The translations under genes and the position numbers were made by a program. From NCBI RefSeq assembly GCF_005404815.1, contig NZ_BJDF01000009.1, positions 1 to 64,000 of the forward strand: 64,000 nucleotides of DNA, given 5' to 3'. Within the stretch, counting starts at the first letter, position 1. The number at the start of each line of letters is the position of its first letter. Below the pieces are notes generated by a model, which was not told the DNA's origin, searched no databases, and saw only the letters and a program-made list of their open reading frames with translations. Shown piece after piece: positions 16,649-25,224 of this stretch. This stretch comes from Companilactobacillus huachuanensis. Its GTDB lineage: Bacteria; Bacillota; Bacilli; Lactobacillales; Lactobacillaceae.

Positions 16649-19174
16649 ATGAGCCCTTTAACGAGAAATATGTTGCGTGATATTAAAAAATCCAAAGGAC
16701 GATTTATTGCCATTATTTTGATTATCATGTTGGGAGTTTTAATTTTCGTAGGTGTCAAAGCAGCTGGCCCTAGTTTGAATGATTCTTTGGACAAAACTGT
16801 TTCTGATAAAAATTTATCGGATATTCAGATGTTGTCGACGACTGGATTTTCTGAGACTGATCTTAAATTGGCCCGAGAGGTTCCGGGAGCGCAAGTAGAA
16901 GCTACGAAATTCAAGTATGTCATTGGTGGTAAAAGTAAGGTGGCTGTTGCACTCTATGGCTATGATGAATCTTCCAAACAGAATCAACTAATTATGAGAA
17001 GTGGACGTTTGCCCGAGAATAATAATGAGGTCGTTTTGGATAAGAATGCTAAATCCAAATATGGTTATAAACTGGGACAAAAGTTTCGATTTGCTAATGA
17101 CTCTGGATTAAATCAAAAGTCATATAAGATAGTTGGCTTTGCGGATTCACCACAGTATATTGACAACCAATCACGTGGTTCAACTAATATTGCGGATGGC
17201 CAAGTGCAATTATTTGCGTATATTCCGGAAAATCAACTCAATATGTCCGTGGCAACAATGTTGGATGTACATTTTGATTCTTTAAAAGATAAAAATACCT
17301 TTAGCAAGTCTTATAAAAACGCTGTTGATAAAAAATTAACGTTACTTAAAAAGAAATTTGCAAATCGACAATATCAACGAACGACGGAAGTTGTGGCAGA
17401 CTATTTAACACAGTTTGATCAGCAACAAATCCAATTGAATCAGTTACAGATAGTGGATCCACAAGCGGCTAGTCAGCAACAAGTCAAATTGAATGCAGCA
17501 AGAGTTAAAGTTCTGAAGAAGGCGAAAACAAGTTATACATGGCAGACGAGAAATGATCTACCTGGATTTTCCGCATATGGTGAGAGTTCAGATCGAATTG
17601 CGGCCATTGCAAATGTATTTCCAGTTTTCTTCTTCCTAATTGCGGCTTTGATTACTTTTACAACAATTACTCGAATGGTCGAAGAGGCTAGAAGTGAAAT
17701 TGGGACGTTTAAGGCATTTGGCTATACAAAGTGGGAAATTTCTAAAAACTACTATTACTATGCAATTTCTGCGGGTGTCATTGGAGCTGTTTTAGGTGCC
17801 TTGATTGGAAATGAGAGTCTACCGAGAATTGTTTTAGCACTCTATAAACAATATATTGCGCTCGATTGGGTTGTTAGTTTGCAGTGGTGGGTGATTCTTA
17901 TTGCTCTGATATTCTCACTGTTGGCAACTCTGGGTGCGGCAATAATTGTTATTAGAAAAGAATTGGTCGAAGGGCCTGCGGCTTTAATGCGTCCGAAATC
18001 TCCGAAGTCAGCAAAGAAGATTCTACTGGAACGAATCAAACCGTTGTGGAATCGTTTGAGTTTTAATAGCAAAGTCAGTTATCGAAATCTATTTCGTTTC
18101 AAGTCACGAATGTTTATGACAATTATCGGAATAGCAGGTGGGACTGCATTGATTTTAACTGGTTTTGGGATTCAGAATTCCATTGGAGCAAGTGGAAATC
18201 GACAATATGGTGAGATATTTGATTACCAAGCAGTTGTGAAGTTGAATGATGATGCTAATTTCTCGAAAGTTAAACAAGTTTTGACGAATGATAAGCAGTA
18301 TCAAAGCAGCACTGCCATTAATTCGACGACTGCAAAGTTGAAGGCTAATGGACAACAAGTTAATGATGTAAATATTTATACGCCAAAATCAATTAATAAA
18401 TTTGATAAATTTGTGCATCTAGATACGAGTTTGAATCAAAATGGCGTAATTTTATCAAAGAAGACAGCACAACTGTTAGATATTAAAAAGGGTGACAAGT
18501 TAGATGTTACGACAACTGGCGGAAAAAAAGTTACAGTCAAAGTCAAGGCAATTACAGAGAATTTCATTGGACACTTCTTATATTTGAGTCCGAAAGTTTA
18601 TCAGCAAAAATTTGGTGAAACGGCTAAATCTAACACTCTGTTGCTACACATGAAGTCACAAACCAGTTCTCAACGAAAACATTTAGCTAATAAGTTATTG
18701 GATTCTGGCGAAGTGATGGGAACTAGTTATACCCATGATGTTTTGAGTACTGTTTCTAAGATGTCGTCGTCATTGAAACCAATTATTTTGATTTTTGTCT
18801 TGCTATCAGGGATTTTGTCATTTGTTGTGCTATATAATTTAACCAACATCAACGTTTCTGAAAGAATCAGAGAGCTGTCGACAATCAAAGTCTTAGGATT
18901 CTACAATAATGAAGTCACAATGTATATTGTCCGTGAAAATATTATTTTGACGATATTTGGAATCATTGTTGGATACGGAGTTGGTAATTTATTGACGGCC
19001 TATATCCTGAATCAAGCTGCGACGGAATTAGTGATTTTTCCACTGACAATCAGCTGGTTTGGTTATTTAGTTGCAACTTTATTGATGATAATTTTCACAG
19101 CGATTGTTATGCTAGTAACACATAAGAAATTACAGCATATTGATATGATTGGTGCACTAAAATCTAATGAATGA
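16649..19174 (+). CDS. FtsX-type ABC transporter permease
   Basis: An 841-residue permease with an N-terminal membrane helix (FIAIILIIMLGVLIFVGVKAAG, residues about 17-38), a large extracellular region, a first FtsX block near residues 320-440 (three helices) and a second in the last 130 residues (PIILIFVLLSGILSFVVLYN onward). This two-FtsX layout with large ectodomains matches the bacitracin-sensing/export and cell-envelope transporter class. It pairs with the preceding ATPase. The SDR gene follows 14 bases later, possibly in the same transcript. Confidence 0.88.
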   Translation: MSPLTRNMLRDIKKSKGRFIAIILIIMLGVLIFVGVKAAGPSLNDSLDKTVSDKNLSDIQMLSTTGFSETDLKLAREVPGAQVEATKFKYVIGGKSKVAVALYGYDESSKQNQLIMRSGRLPENNNEVVLDKNAKSKYGYKLGQKFRFANDSGLNQKSYKIVGFADSPQYIDNQSRGSTNIADGQVQLFAYIPENQLNMSVATMLDVHFDSLKDKNTFSKSYKNAVDKKLTLLKKKFANRQYQRTTEVVADYLTQFDQQQIQLNQLQIVDPQAASQQQVKLNAARVKVLKKAKTSYTWQTRNDLPGFSAYGESSDRIAAIANVFPVFFFLIAALITFTTITRMVEEARSEIGTFKAFGYTKWEISKNYYYYAISAGVIGAVLGALIGNESLPRIVLALYKQYIALDWVVSLQWWVILIALIFSLLATLGAAIIVIRKELVEGPAALMRPKSPKSAKKILLERIKPLWNRLSFNSKVSYRNLFRFKSRMFMTIIGIAGGTALILTGFGIQNSIGASGNRQYGEIFDYQAVVKLNDDANFSKVKQVLTNDKQYQSSTAINSTTAKLKANGQQVNDVNIYTPKSINKFDKFVHLDTSLNQNGVILSKKTAQLLDIKKGDKLDVTTTGGKKVTVKVKAITENFIGHFLYLSPKVYQQKFGETAKSNTLLLHMKSQTSSQRKHLANKLLDSGEVMGTSYTHDVLSTVSKMSSSLKPIILIFVLLSGILSFVVLYNLTNINVSERIRELSTIKVLGFYNNEVTMYIVRENIILTIFGIIVGYGVGNLLTAYILNQAATELVIFPLTISWFGYLVATLLMIIFTAIVMLVTHKKLQHIDMIGALKSNE

Positions 19175-19188
19175 TTGAGGGTAGTATT

Positions 19189-19893
19189 ATGAGTCTAGAG
19201 AACGATAAAGTTCTGATTATTGGTGGTACTTCAGGCTTTGGTAAAGAAGTTGCTATTATGGCTAAGCACAAAAAGGCCGATGTTTATGTTATTGGTCGTG
19301 ACCAAGAGCGTGTTAACAAGTTGAGATACGATGAAAATATCCAAGGCAGTTCATTAGATGCCCAAAATAAGGAACAATTGGAACATTTCTTTGATAAATA
19401 TGGGTCGTTTGATCATATCATCTCGATGCTCGGCGGTGCTATGGGTGGTGGCTTTTTGGATAGTCCCATGGCTGAAATCCGTGAAGCAATTGAGGATAAA
19501 TTCTTTGCTAATTTACAATTAGTTCAAATTGCCAGCAAACATTTGCGCAATAAAGGCTCAATTATTTTGACATCCGGATCTGGTGGTCATCCTTACGATG
19601 CTTCTGGTGCAATCATTGGTAATCAAGCTATCAATACGATGGTCGAAGGCACAGCCGTTGAATTGGCACCAGATCATAGAATAAATGCCGTATCTCCAAC
19701 ATGGACTCCAACGGGCTTGTGGCGTGATATGAATTCTAAACAATTAGCTCGACAAAAAGATAATGTGGCCGAAAATGTACCATTAGGTCGTGTGGCAAGG
19801 ATTGATGAGGTTGCTTCTGCCTATATTTATTTGATGGAAAACGACTTCATCACGGGACAAGTTTTGAGAGTTGACGGTGGAGTTGATCTCTAA
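19189..19893 (+). CDS. SDR family oxidoreductase, atypical active site
   Basis: About 234 residues with a Rossmann start KVLIIGGTSGFGKEV and the segment VYVIGRDQERV. The catalytic Tyr-x3-Lys is not evident: the region after ILTSGSGG reads DASGAIIGNQAINTMVEGTA, where Tyr and Lys would be expected. It ends FITGQVLRVDGGVDL, a normal SDR C-terminus. It may bind NAD(P) without classical catalysis or use other residues. ATG at 19189 is preferred because GAGGG lies eight bases upstream; an ATG at 19171 overlaps the permease end. Confidence 0.78.
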   Translation: MSLENDKVLIIGGTSGFGKEVAIMAKHKKADVYVIGRDQERVNKLRYDENIQGSSLDAQNKEQLEHFFDKYGSFDHIISMLGGAMGGGFLDSPMAEIREAIEDKFFANLQLVQIASKHLRNKGSIILTSGSGGHPYDASGAIIGNQAINTMVEGTAVELAPDHRINAVSPTWTPTGLWRDMNSKQLARQKDNVAENVPLGRVARIDEVASAYIYLMENDFITGQVLRVDGGVDL

Positions 19894-19895
19894 TT

Positions 19896-19923
19896 GGTGT
19901 TACACTTAAAGCCAACTTTAAGT
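19896..19923 (+). promoter_or_regulatory. AdhR-type operator and extended -10 before merR
   Basis: ACTTAAAGCCAACTTTAAGT at 19904-19923 contains the 7-4-7 inverted repeat CTTAAAG-N4-CTTTAAG. An extended -10 (TGTTACACT) overlaps its left edge, so binding would block transcription of the regulator: likely autoregulation. The same repeat recurs at 20875-20894. Confidence 0.75.
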
Positions 19924-19937
19924 AGAGGTGAAAAATA

Positions 19938-20384
19938 ATGCCAGTAGAAATTGAAAAAAGATACCGGATTGGTGACTTTTCCGAATTGGTCGGATTGAAT
20001 AGCCCAACGCTTCGTTATTATGAAAAAGAGGGACTTATCAAGCCTCATCGAACTGATAATGGGGTGCGTTACTATACCGATATGGATGCCAAATGGGTCC
20101 GTTTCTTATTACATTTGAAGAGTACCGGGATGACCATTGAGCAGCTGAAACGTTATGTTAAATTACGTGCTGAAGGTGATTCGACAATTAATCAACGAAT
20201 CGAATTGCTTGAAGAAGTTCGAAAAAACTTTGAAGTCGAATTTCAACAATTACAGGATAGTTGGACTATTCTGAATGATAAGTTGGATTGGTACAAAGGT
20301 AAAATGGGCGGTCATATTGAAGATAGTGAGCAGTTTTCTGAATACTTACAGAGCTTGAATCATGGGTATTTGGAAGAGCGATAG
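19938..20384 (+). CDS. MerR family regulator, AdhR-like
   Basis: A 148-residue regulator. The N-terminal winged helix YRIGDFSELVGLNSPTLRYYEKEGLI is canonical MerR, followed by the second helical element YTDMDAKWVRFLLHLKSTGM. A long coiled-coil dimer helix spans residues about 85-125. There is no C-terminal Cys cluster for metals. The CTTAAAG-N4-CTTTAAG sites before this gene and before the next operon match what is known of Bacillus AdhR, which responds to aldehydes; the inducer here is inferred. Confidence 0.88.
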   Translation: MPVEIEKRYRIGDFSELVGLNSPTLRYYEKEGLIKPHRTDNGVRYYTDMDAKWVRFLLHLKSTGMTIEQLKRYVKLRAEGDSTINQRIELLEEVRKNFEVEFQQLQDSWTILNDKLDWYKGKMGGHIEDSEQFSEYLQSLNHGYLEER

Positions 20385-20423
20385 TTAATATGTTATAAAT
20401 CAACCATAGATTTGGTTTACATA

Positions 20424-20474
20424 AATACCCCTCAAATTACAGTAATTATTGTTATCTGTAATTTGAGGGGTATT
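20424..20474. other. Near-perfect 19-bp inverted repeat
   Basis: AATACCCCTCAAATTACAG and CTGTAATTTGAGGGGTATT are exact complements around a 13-base loop. No long T-run follows on either strand, though weak A/T-rich tails exist. It could end the merR transcript or shield the following small gene. Confidence 0.6.
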
Positions 20475-20518
20475 GTATTATACAAATTTATTTATAATAG
20501 GAGAGGGAGATATACATA

Positions 20519-20734
20519 ATGAAAATTAATTTTTTTAAAAATCATATTGTCTATTTCATTTTTCAATCTATTGCCTTTATATTAACGGGAAATATGTTAT
20601 TAATGCAAAGAACTCATAAAAACTATTCATTACAGGGAACAACATTGGCAATTATTTTAATAATTATTTCAATACCGGTTGATATTTTTTTTTATGATTA
20701 TTTGCCATACCGAAAAAACAAATTTAAAGAATAA
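20519..20734 (+). CDS. Small two-helix membrane protein
   Basis: A 71-residue product with two hydrophobic segments (about residues 9-26 and 42-60) and charged ends, finishing PYRKNKFKE. GGAGAGGGAGA before the ATG is a strong ribosome site, which supports a real gene. I do not recognise the family. It lies alone between the MerR gene and the MerR-controlled operon. Confidence 0.6.
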   Translation: MKINFFKNHIVYFIFQSIAFILTGNMLLMQRTHKNYSLQGTTLAIILIIISIPVDIFFYDYLPYRKNKFKE

Positions 20735-20821
20735 AAGGATAATAAGTACAGTCATAAATATACATTTAATATATTATGCGGCTAAATACATTGTATCTTT
20801 CGATTGACTATTAAAAATATG

Positions 20822-20862
20822 AAGAGAAAGTTCAACATCGTTGAATTTTCTCTATTTTTTTT
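20822..20862 (+). terminator. Terminator before the AdhR-controlled operon
   Basis: GAGAAAGTTCAAC and GTTGAATTTTCTC pair, followed by eight T. Confidence 0.8.
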
Positions 20863-20871
20863 GAATTGCCC

Positions 20872-20902
20872 TTGACTTAAAGTTAACTTTAAGTAGTTTA
20901 AT
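20872..20902 (+). promoter_or_regulatory. MerR-type promoter with AdhR operator
   Basis: TTGACT at 20872, a 19-base spacer and TTTAAT at 20897. The spacer holds the perfect palindrome ACTTAAAGTTAACTTTAAGT (20875-20894). The overlong spacer carrying the operator is the hallmark of MerR-activated promoters. Confidence 0.88.
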
Positions 20903-20927
20903 AGAAATCGTCAAGGAGGAATTGATT

Positions 20928-21251
20928 ATGGCAAAACAAACAGCAGGACACGATATGTTAGGAGATTTTGCTCCACAATTTGCAGAATTAAATGATGATG
21001 TATTATTCGGAGAAGTTTGGAGTAAGGAATCTGAACTTTCTGCGCATGATCGTTCTCTTATTACAATCGCAAGTATTATTTCGGCAGGAAATATTGAGCA
21101 ATTAGATGCTCATCTAAAAATTGGTAAGAAAAACGGTATTACTAAAAATGAAATTGTAGCAGAAATTACACATTTGGCTTTCTACGCAGGTTGGCCTAAG
21201 GCATGGTCCGCATTTAATAGAGCTAAAGAAATTTGGAAGGATGAAAAATAA
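20928..21251 (+). CDS. Carboxymuconolactone decarboxylase family protein
   Basis: A 107-residue CMD-fold protein. It has LSAHDRSLITIASIISAGN, EQLDAHLKIGKKNGITKNEIVAEITH and AFYAGWPKAWSAFNRAKEIW, in the order expected of the gamma-CMD family. The CxxC of AhpD-type peroxidase partners is absent, so a redox role through thiols is unlikely. ATG at 20928 lies seven bases after AAGGAGGA. It is first in the MerR-controlled operon. Confidence 0.85.
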   Translation: MAKQTAGHDMLGDFAPQFAELNDDVLFGEVWSKESELSAHDRSLITIASIISAGNIEQLDAHLKIGKKNGITKNEIVAEITHLAFYAGWPKAWSAFNRAKEIWKDEK

Positions 21252-21253
21252 TT

Positions 21254-21664
21254 ATGGCAAAAAATGAAGAATTAAAGACAAACGGAGTTTTCCCCGTTGG
21301 TGACAAGAATGATGCATACGCACAATACTTTATCGGACAAAGTTACCTTAAAGGTTTAGTAAGTCCTGAAGACAATATCGACTTTGGCGTTGGTAACGTT
21401 ACTTTTGAACCGGGATGTCGTAACGACTGGCACATTCACCACAATGGTTTCCAAATTCTTTTGGTTACTGGTGGCGAAGGCTGGTATCAAGAATGGGGCA
21501 AGCCAGCTCAACTATTGAAACAAGGTGATGTTGTTGTCATCAAAGAAGGCGTTAAGCACTGGCACGGAGCAACTAAGGACAGTTGGTTCAGCCATGTTGC
21601 AATTACAAAAGGTACATCAGAATGGCTTGAAAAAGTTACTGATGCTGAATATAACAAATTATAA
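21254..21664 (+). CDS. Cupin domain protein
   Basis: A 136-residue single cupin. Motif 1 is WHIHHNGFQILLVTGGEGWYQEWG (around residues 57-80) with His metal ligands; motif 2 includes GDVVVIKEGVKHWHGA. Such cupins often accompany CMD proteins in quinone or aldehyde stress operons. It lies two bases after the CMD gene and so is translationally close-coupled. Confidence 0.87.
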   Translation: MAKNEELKTNGVFPVGDKNDAYAQYFIGQSYLKGLVSPEDNIDFGVGNVTFEPGCRNDWHIHHNGFQILLVTGGEGWYQEWGKPAQLLKQGDVVVIKEGVKHWHGATKDSWFSHVAITKGTSEWLEKVTDAEYNKL

Positions 21665-21673
21665 GAGGTAAAG

Positions 21674-22309
21674 ATGGCAGAAAAAGTTTTAATTTTAGGT
21701 GCCGCTAGTCAAATTAGTCAGTATTTAATTCCTGATTTATTGGAACAAACGGATGCTAAGTTAACGTTATTTGCTCGTAATGGTAATCGTCGTTTGAAAA
21801 AATTTCAAAATAAAGCCGGAATCATTGATGGTGACTGGAATAATACTGAAGAATTAGTAGCTGCTTTAAAAGGACAAGATTTAGTTTATTTGGCTACGGT
21901 TCCTAATACATCGGTATCGAAAAAAATTGTTGCCGCAATGAAACAAGCTAGTGTTAAACGTTTGATCGCAGCCGGTGGACTAGGAATCTTCGATGAAGTT
22001 GCCGGAAAATTTGGTGAATGGAATGCGCGAATGATTGGCGATTATACAGATATAAAAGAAGCATCATTTACGTTGTGTGACCCAGATTTAGATGTAACAT
22101 TTTTGAGAATGTCTTGGTTATATGATCAAGACAATAATACAAAATATGAAATTGTTCCCGAAGGTCAGCCTTACAAGGGGACTCAAGTAACACGTCAGGC
22201 AGTGGCACAATTGATTACTGATATTGTTAAAAAGCCATCGCTATATAGTCAACAAAATATCGGTGTAGTTGAGCCCAATACTGAGTGGGACAAACCATCG
22301 TTTTATTAG
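21674..22309 (+). CDS. NAD(P)-binding atypical SDR (NmrA-like)
   Basis: A 211-residue protein opening EKVLILGAASQISQYLIPDL, an atypical Rossmann motif, followed by LTLFARNGNRRLKK and GDWNNTEELVAALKGQDLVYLATV. These are typical of NmrA/YwnB-like NAD(P)H-binding proteins. The product may be a reductase or redox sensor. It sits third in the MerR-controlled operon with a nine-base gap. Confidence 0.83.
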   Translation: MAEKVLILGAASQISQYLIPDLLEQTDAKLTLFARNGNRRLKKFQNKAGIIDGDWNNTEELVAALKGQDLVYLATVPNTSVSKKIVAAMKQASVKRLIAAGGLGIFDEVAGKFGEWNARMIGDYTDIKEASFTLCDPDLDVTFLRMSWLYDQDNNTKYEIVPEGQPYKGTQVTRQAVAQLITDIVKKPSLYSQQNIGVVEPNTEWDKPSFY

Positions 22310-22321
22310 AAGAGGTAGTTT

Positions 22322-23062
22322 ATGATTAAAGATAAAGTTGTTGTAATTACAGGTGCATCAAGTGGTATCGGTGAAGCCACAGCTAAATTATTAGCCAAGA
22401 ATGGTGCTAAAGTAGTTCTTGGTGCTCGCCGTGAAAACCGTTTGCAAGCAATTGTTGACGATATTAAAAAAGCCGGTGGACAAGCTGCTTATAAAGTAAC
22501 TGATGTTCGAGATGCAAAGGAAGTTTCCGATTTAGTATCACTCGCAAAATCAGAATTTGGTGGACTAGATGTTATTTTTAATAATGCCGGTATCATGCCA
22601 AGTTCACCTATCAGTGCTTTACACACAGAAGAGTGGAATAACATGATTGACATTAATATTAAGGGTGTCTTGAATGGTGTTGCCGCAGTTATGCCTGATT
22701 TTGTGAAGAATAAGCAAGGTCATATTATTACAACCTCATCTGTTGCCGGAATTAAGAGTTTTGCGGGTGCAGGTGTATACGGTGCTACTAAATTTGCAGT
22801 TCGTAATTTAATGGAAGTTATTCGAATGGAAAGTGCGCAAGAGGGTACTAATATTCGGACGACTACGTTATATCCAGCTGCAATAAATACTGAACTTTTG
22901 CATACAATTACGGATGCAGATACAAAGAAAAATATGAATGCGTTCTATGAACAAGTTGGTATTTCTCCAGAAGCCATTGCTCGTGTGGTTAATTTTGCCG
23001 TCGATCAACCCGCTGATGTTAACGTTAATGAGTTCACTATTTATCCAACAAAACAAATGTAA
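22322..23062 (+). CDS. Classical SDR oxidoreductase
   Basis: A 246-residue short-chain dehydrogenase: GASSGIGEATA cofactor motif (residues 11-21), NNAG near residue 89, ITTSSVAG with the catalytic Ser and YGATKFAV with Tyr and Lys. The Arg pair in GARRENRL suggests NADP(H) preference. It belongs to the YdfG/serine-dehydrogenase-like group and could reduce a toxic carbonyl. Last gene of the MerR-controlled operon. Confidence 0.88.
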   Translation: MIKDKVVVITGASSGIGEATAKLLAKNGAKVVLGARRENRLQAIVDDIKKAGGQAAYKVTDVRDAKEVSDLVSLAKSEFGGLDVIFNNAGIMPSSPISALHTEEWNNMIDINIKGVLNGVAAVMPDFVKNKQGHIITTSSVAGIKSFAGAGVYGATKFAVRNLMEVIRMESAQEGTNIRTTTLYPAAINTELLHTITDADTKKNMNAFYEQVGISPEAIARVVNFAVDQPADVNVNEFTIYPTKQM

Positions 23063-23080
23063 CTTATAATACAAAATTTT

Positions 23081-23107
23081 AGACCGTGAAAATGGTCTAT
23101 TTTTTTT
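23081..23107 (+). terminator. Terminator of the MerR-controlled operon
   Basis: AGACC and GGTCT pair around GTGAAAAT, followed by a T-run. The T-run abuts the next regulatory site. Confidence 0.7.
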
Positions 23108-23121
23108 ACACTTTTTTTACA
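23105..23121 (+). promoter_or_regulatory. PHO-box-like tandem repeat upstream of ugp
   Basis: TTTACA at 23105-23110 and again at 23116-23121, separated by five bases. This is the spacing and sequence of Gram-positive PhoP half-sites (TT[ACT]ACA, 11-bp period). A TATATA-rich -10 region lies about 12 bases downstream. It suggests induction on phosphate starvation. Confidence 0.6.
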
Positions 23122-23201
23122 TTAAATAGATTATATATATACATCACGTCTCCATAATATAAACGTAATATAAGCAATGACTTATTTGGAGGGATTAGAT
23201 A

Positions 23202-24290
23202 ATGTCTACAGTATTAACGAATATTACCAAGAGCTACGATTCAGAAAAACCGGTGTTGAACGATATTAATGCCGAAATTCAAACAGGGGAATTCTTTGTA
23301 ATCGTCGGTCCATCAGGCTGCGGTAAGAGTACACTGTTACGAATGATTGCTGGTTTAACACAAATCAGTGATGGTGAAATCAGAATCAACGATAAAGTTG
23401 TCAATGACTTGCCACCTAAGGATCGTAATCTAACAATGGTATTCCAAAGTTACGCGCTCTTCCCATTTTTAAATGTTTGGGACAACGTTGCTTTTGGATT
23501 AAAAGCCAGAAAAAATACTTCTCAAGCTGAAATTGAAAAACGTGTTAATGAAGCTTTGAAGATGGTTAATCTTGAAAGTCTCAAGGATAGAAAACCTCGT
23601 GAACTTTCTGGTGGTCAAAGACAACGTGTTGCTTTGGCTCGTGCCGTTGCTAGTGATGCCAAGATTTGTTTAATGGATGAACCACTATCTAACCTTGATG
23701 CTCAATTAAGAATTAAAATGCGTCAAGAAATTTATGCACTTCAAAGAAAACTTGGTTTAACACTGATTTATGTTACTCATGATCAAGTTGAAGCTATGAC
23801 TATGGCAGACCACATTATGGTTTTACATGATTCCAAAGTTCAACAAATTGGTACACCTGCTGAAATTTACAAGTATCCAGCCAATGAATTTGTTGCTAGT
23901 TTCTTTGGAGTTCCACCAATCAATATTTTACCGGCTGTAAAAGTTTCCAACGGTAGAATCAATGTTAACAATGATTTTGAAGTGAATATTGATCAACAAG
24001 TTCCAGCTGATAATTTCAAGGTCGGAATCAGACCTAATGAGTTGGTAATTGAACAAGCTGATGAGTTGCATGCTAATGCCTCAGTTAAATCAATTGAATT
24101 TTTGGGTGATGAGAAGATTGTCTATGCCAAGATGAGTAATAATGGTTTGGAAGTTGCCGTAGAAGTTTCCAGTGACGCTGATTTCAAGGCCTATGACACT
24201 ATTAAGGTTTCAGCTACTGAAAAAGTCTTGTTATTCAATGGTGACGGGGTGAACATTACTAGAAATGCGGAGGATGTAGTCAATGCTTAA
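23202..24290 (+). CDS. ugpC: UgpC-like ABC importer ATPase
   Basis: A 362-residue ATPase of the MalK/UgpC class: Walker A GPSGCGKST (residues 38-46), signature LSGGQRQR, Walker B CLMDEPLSNLDAQLR and switch His in YVTHDQVEAMTMAD. A C-terminal regulatory (TOBE/OB) region of about 120 residues follows. It powers the permeases encoded next; the stop overlaps the next start by eight bases. The PHO-box-like site upstream and the partner genes point to glycerol-3-phosphate or glycerophosphodiester uptake. Confidence 0.85.
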   Translation: MSTVLTNITKSYDSEKPVLNDINAEIQTGEFFVIVGPSGCGKSTLLRMIAGLTQISDGEIRINDKVVNDLPPKDRNLTMVFQSYALFPFLNVWDNVAFGLKARKNTSQAEIEKRVNEALKMVNLESLKDRKPRELSGGQRQRVALARAVASDAKICLMDEPLSNLDAQLRIKMRQEIYALQRKLGLTLIYVTHDQVEAMTMADHIMVLHDSKVQQIGTPAEIYKYPANEFVASFFGVPPINILPAVKVSNGRINVNNDFEVNIDQQVPADNFKVGIRPNELVIEQADELHANASVKSIEFLGDEKIVYAKMSNNGLEVAVEVSSDADFKAYDTIKVSATEKVLLFNGDGVNITRNAEDVVNA

Positions 24291-25224
24291 GACTTCGACA
24301 ACTGACGCTATTCCGGATAAAAAGGTTAATGCCACACATCGCCACAGCTTTCGGTTAAATGCGAAGGATAAATATTATGCAGCTGTTTTCTTAGGTCCAT
24401 CTTTATTAGTATTGGGATTGTTTGTTTTTTATCCCATGCTCAAAACGCTTTATATCAGTCTTTTTTTAACTAATACACTTGGTAATACTACGGTTTATGT
24501 AGGGCTAGGGAATTATGTTAACTTGATTTCTTCACCAGATTTTATTTCTAGTTTGTTTGTGACGTTATTTTATGTTTTTGCGGTAACATTTTTTACCGTA
24601 GCTTTAGGATTACTACTAGCTAACTTGGCTAGTCAAAAATTACCTGGAATAGCTATTTTTAGAACACTCTATTCAGTTACTATGGGTGTTTCAGTGGCTG
24701 TTGCTGCTATTTTCTGGCTCTTCATTTTCAATCCTTCTACAGGTTTCTTCGCACTCATGAGCAGTTGGTTTAACTTACCAGTTATGAATTGGTTAACTAA
24801 TCCTACTAGTGCTATGTGGGCTGTTATTATTACAACAGTTTGGATGAATCTTGGATTTACTTTTTTGATTTTGTTAGGTGCTATCCAATCAGTTCCAAAT
24901 ACTTTGTATGAAGCTGCTGATGTTGAAGGAGCTTCATCAAATTTCCAATTTTTCCATATTACAATTCCAATGATTTCACCAACACTATTTTTCGTTTCTA
25001 CGATTACTATCATTGGCTCATTTAAGAGTTTCGGTTTAATTGATATGATCACCAAGGGTGGTCCTACAAACGCTACTAATATGTTAGTTTATCGAATTTA
25101 TAAAGATGCCTTTTACAGTGGAAATTATTCTAAATCAAGTGCAGAAGCTATCATTTTGACAGTGATTATTGCCTTCTTCACGTTGCTTCAATTTAAATTC
25201 CTCGAAAAGAAGGTGAACTACTAA
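24283..25224 (+). CDS. ugpA: UgpA-like ABC permease
   Basis: A 313-residue MalF/UgpA-type permease with six predicted helices. The EAA loop reads EAADVEGASSNFQFFHITIP, where the ATPase docks. A cytoplasmic N-terminus of about 30 residues precedes the first helix. It overlaps both neighbours, indicating translational coupling. Confidence 0.85.
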   Translation: MLKTSTTDAIPDKKVNATHRHSFRLNAKDKYYAAVFLGPSLLVLGLFVFYPMLKTLYISLFLTNTLGNTTVYVGLGNYVNLISSPDFISSLFVTLFYVFAVTFFTVALGLLLANLASQKLPGIAIFRTLYSVTMGVSVAVAAIFWLFIFNPSTGFFALMSSWFNLPVMNWLTNPTSAMWAVIITTVWMNLGFTFLILLGAIQSVPNTLYEAADVEGASSNFQFFHITIPMISPTLFFVSTITIIGSFKSFGLIDMITKGGPTNATNMLVYRIYKDAFYSGNYSKSSAEAIILTVIIAFFTLLQFKFLEKKVNY

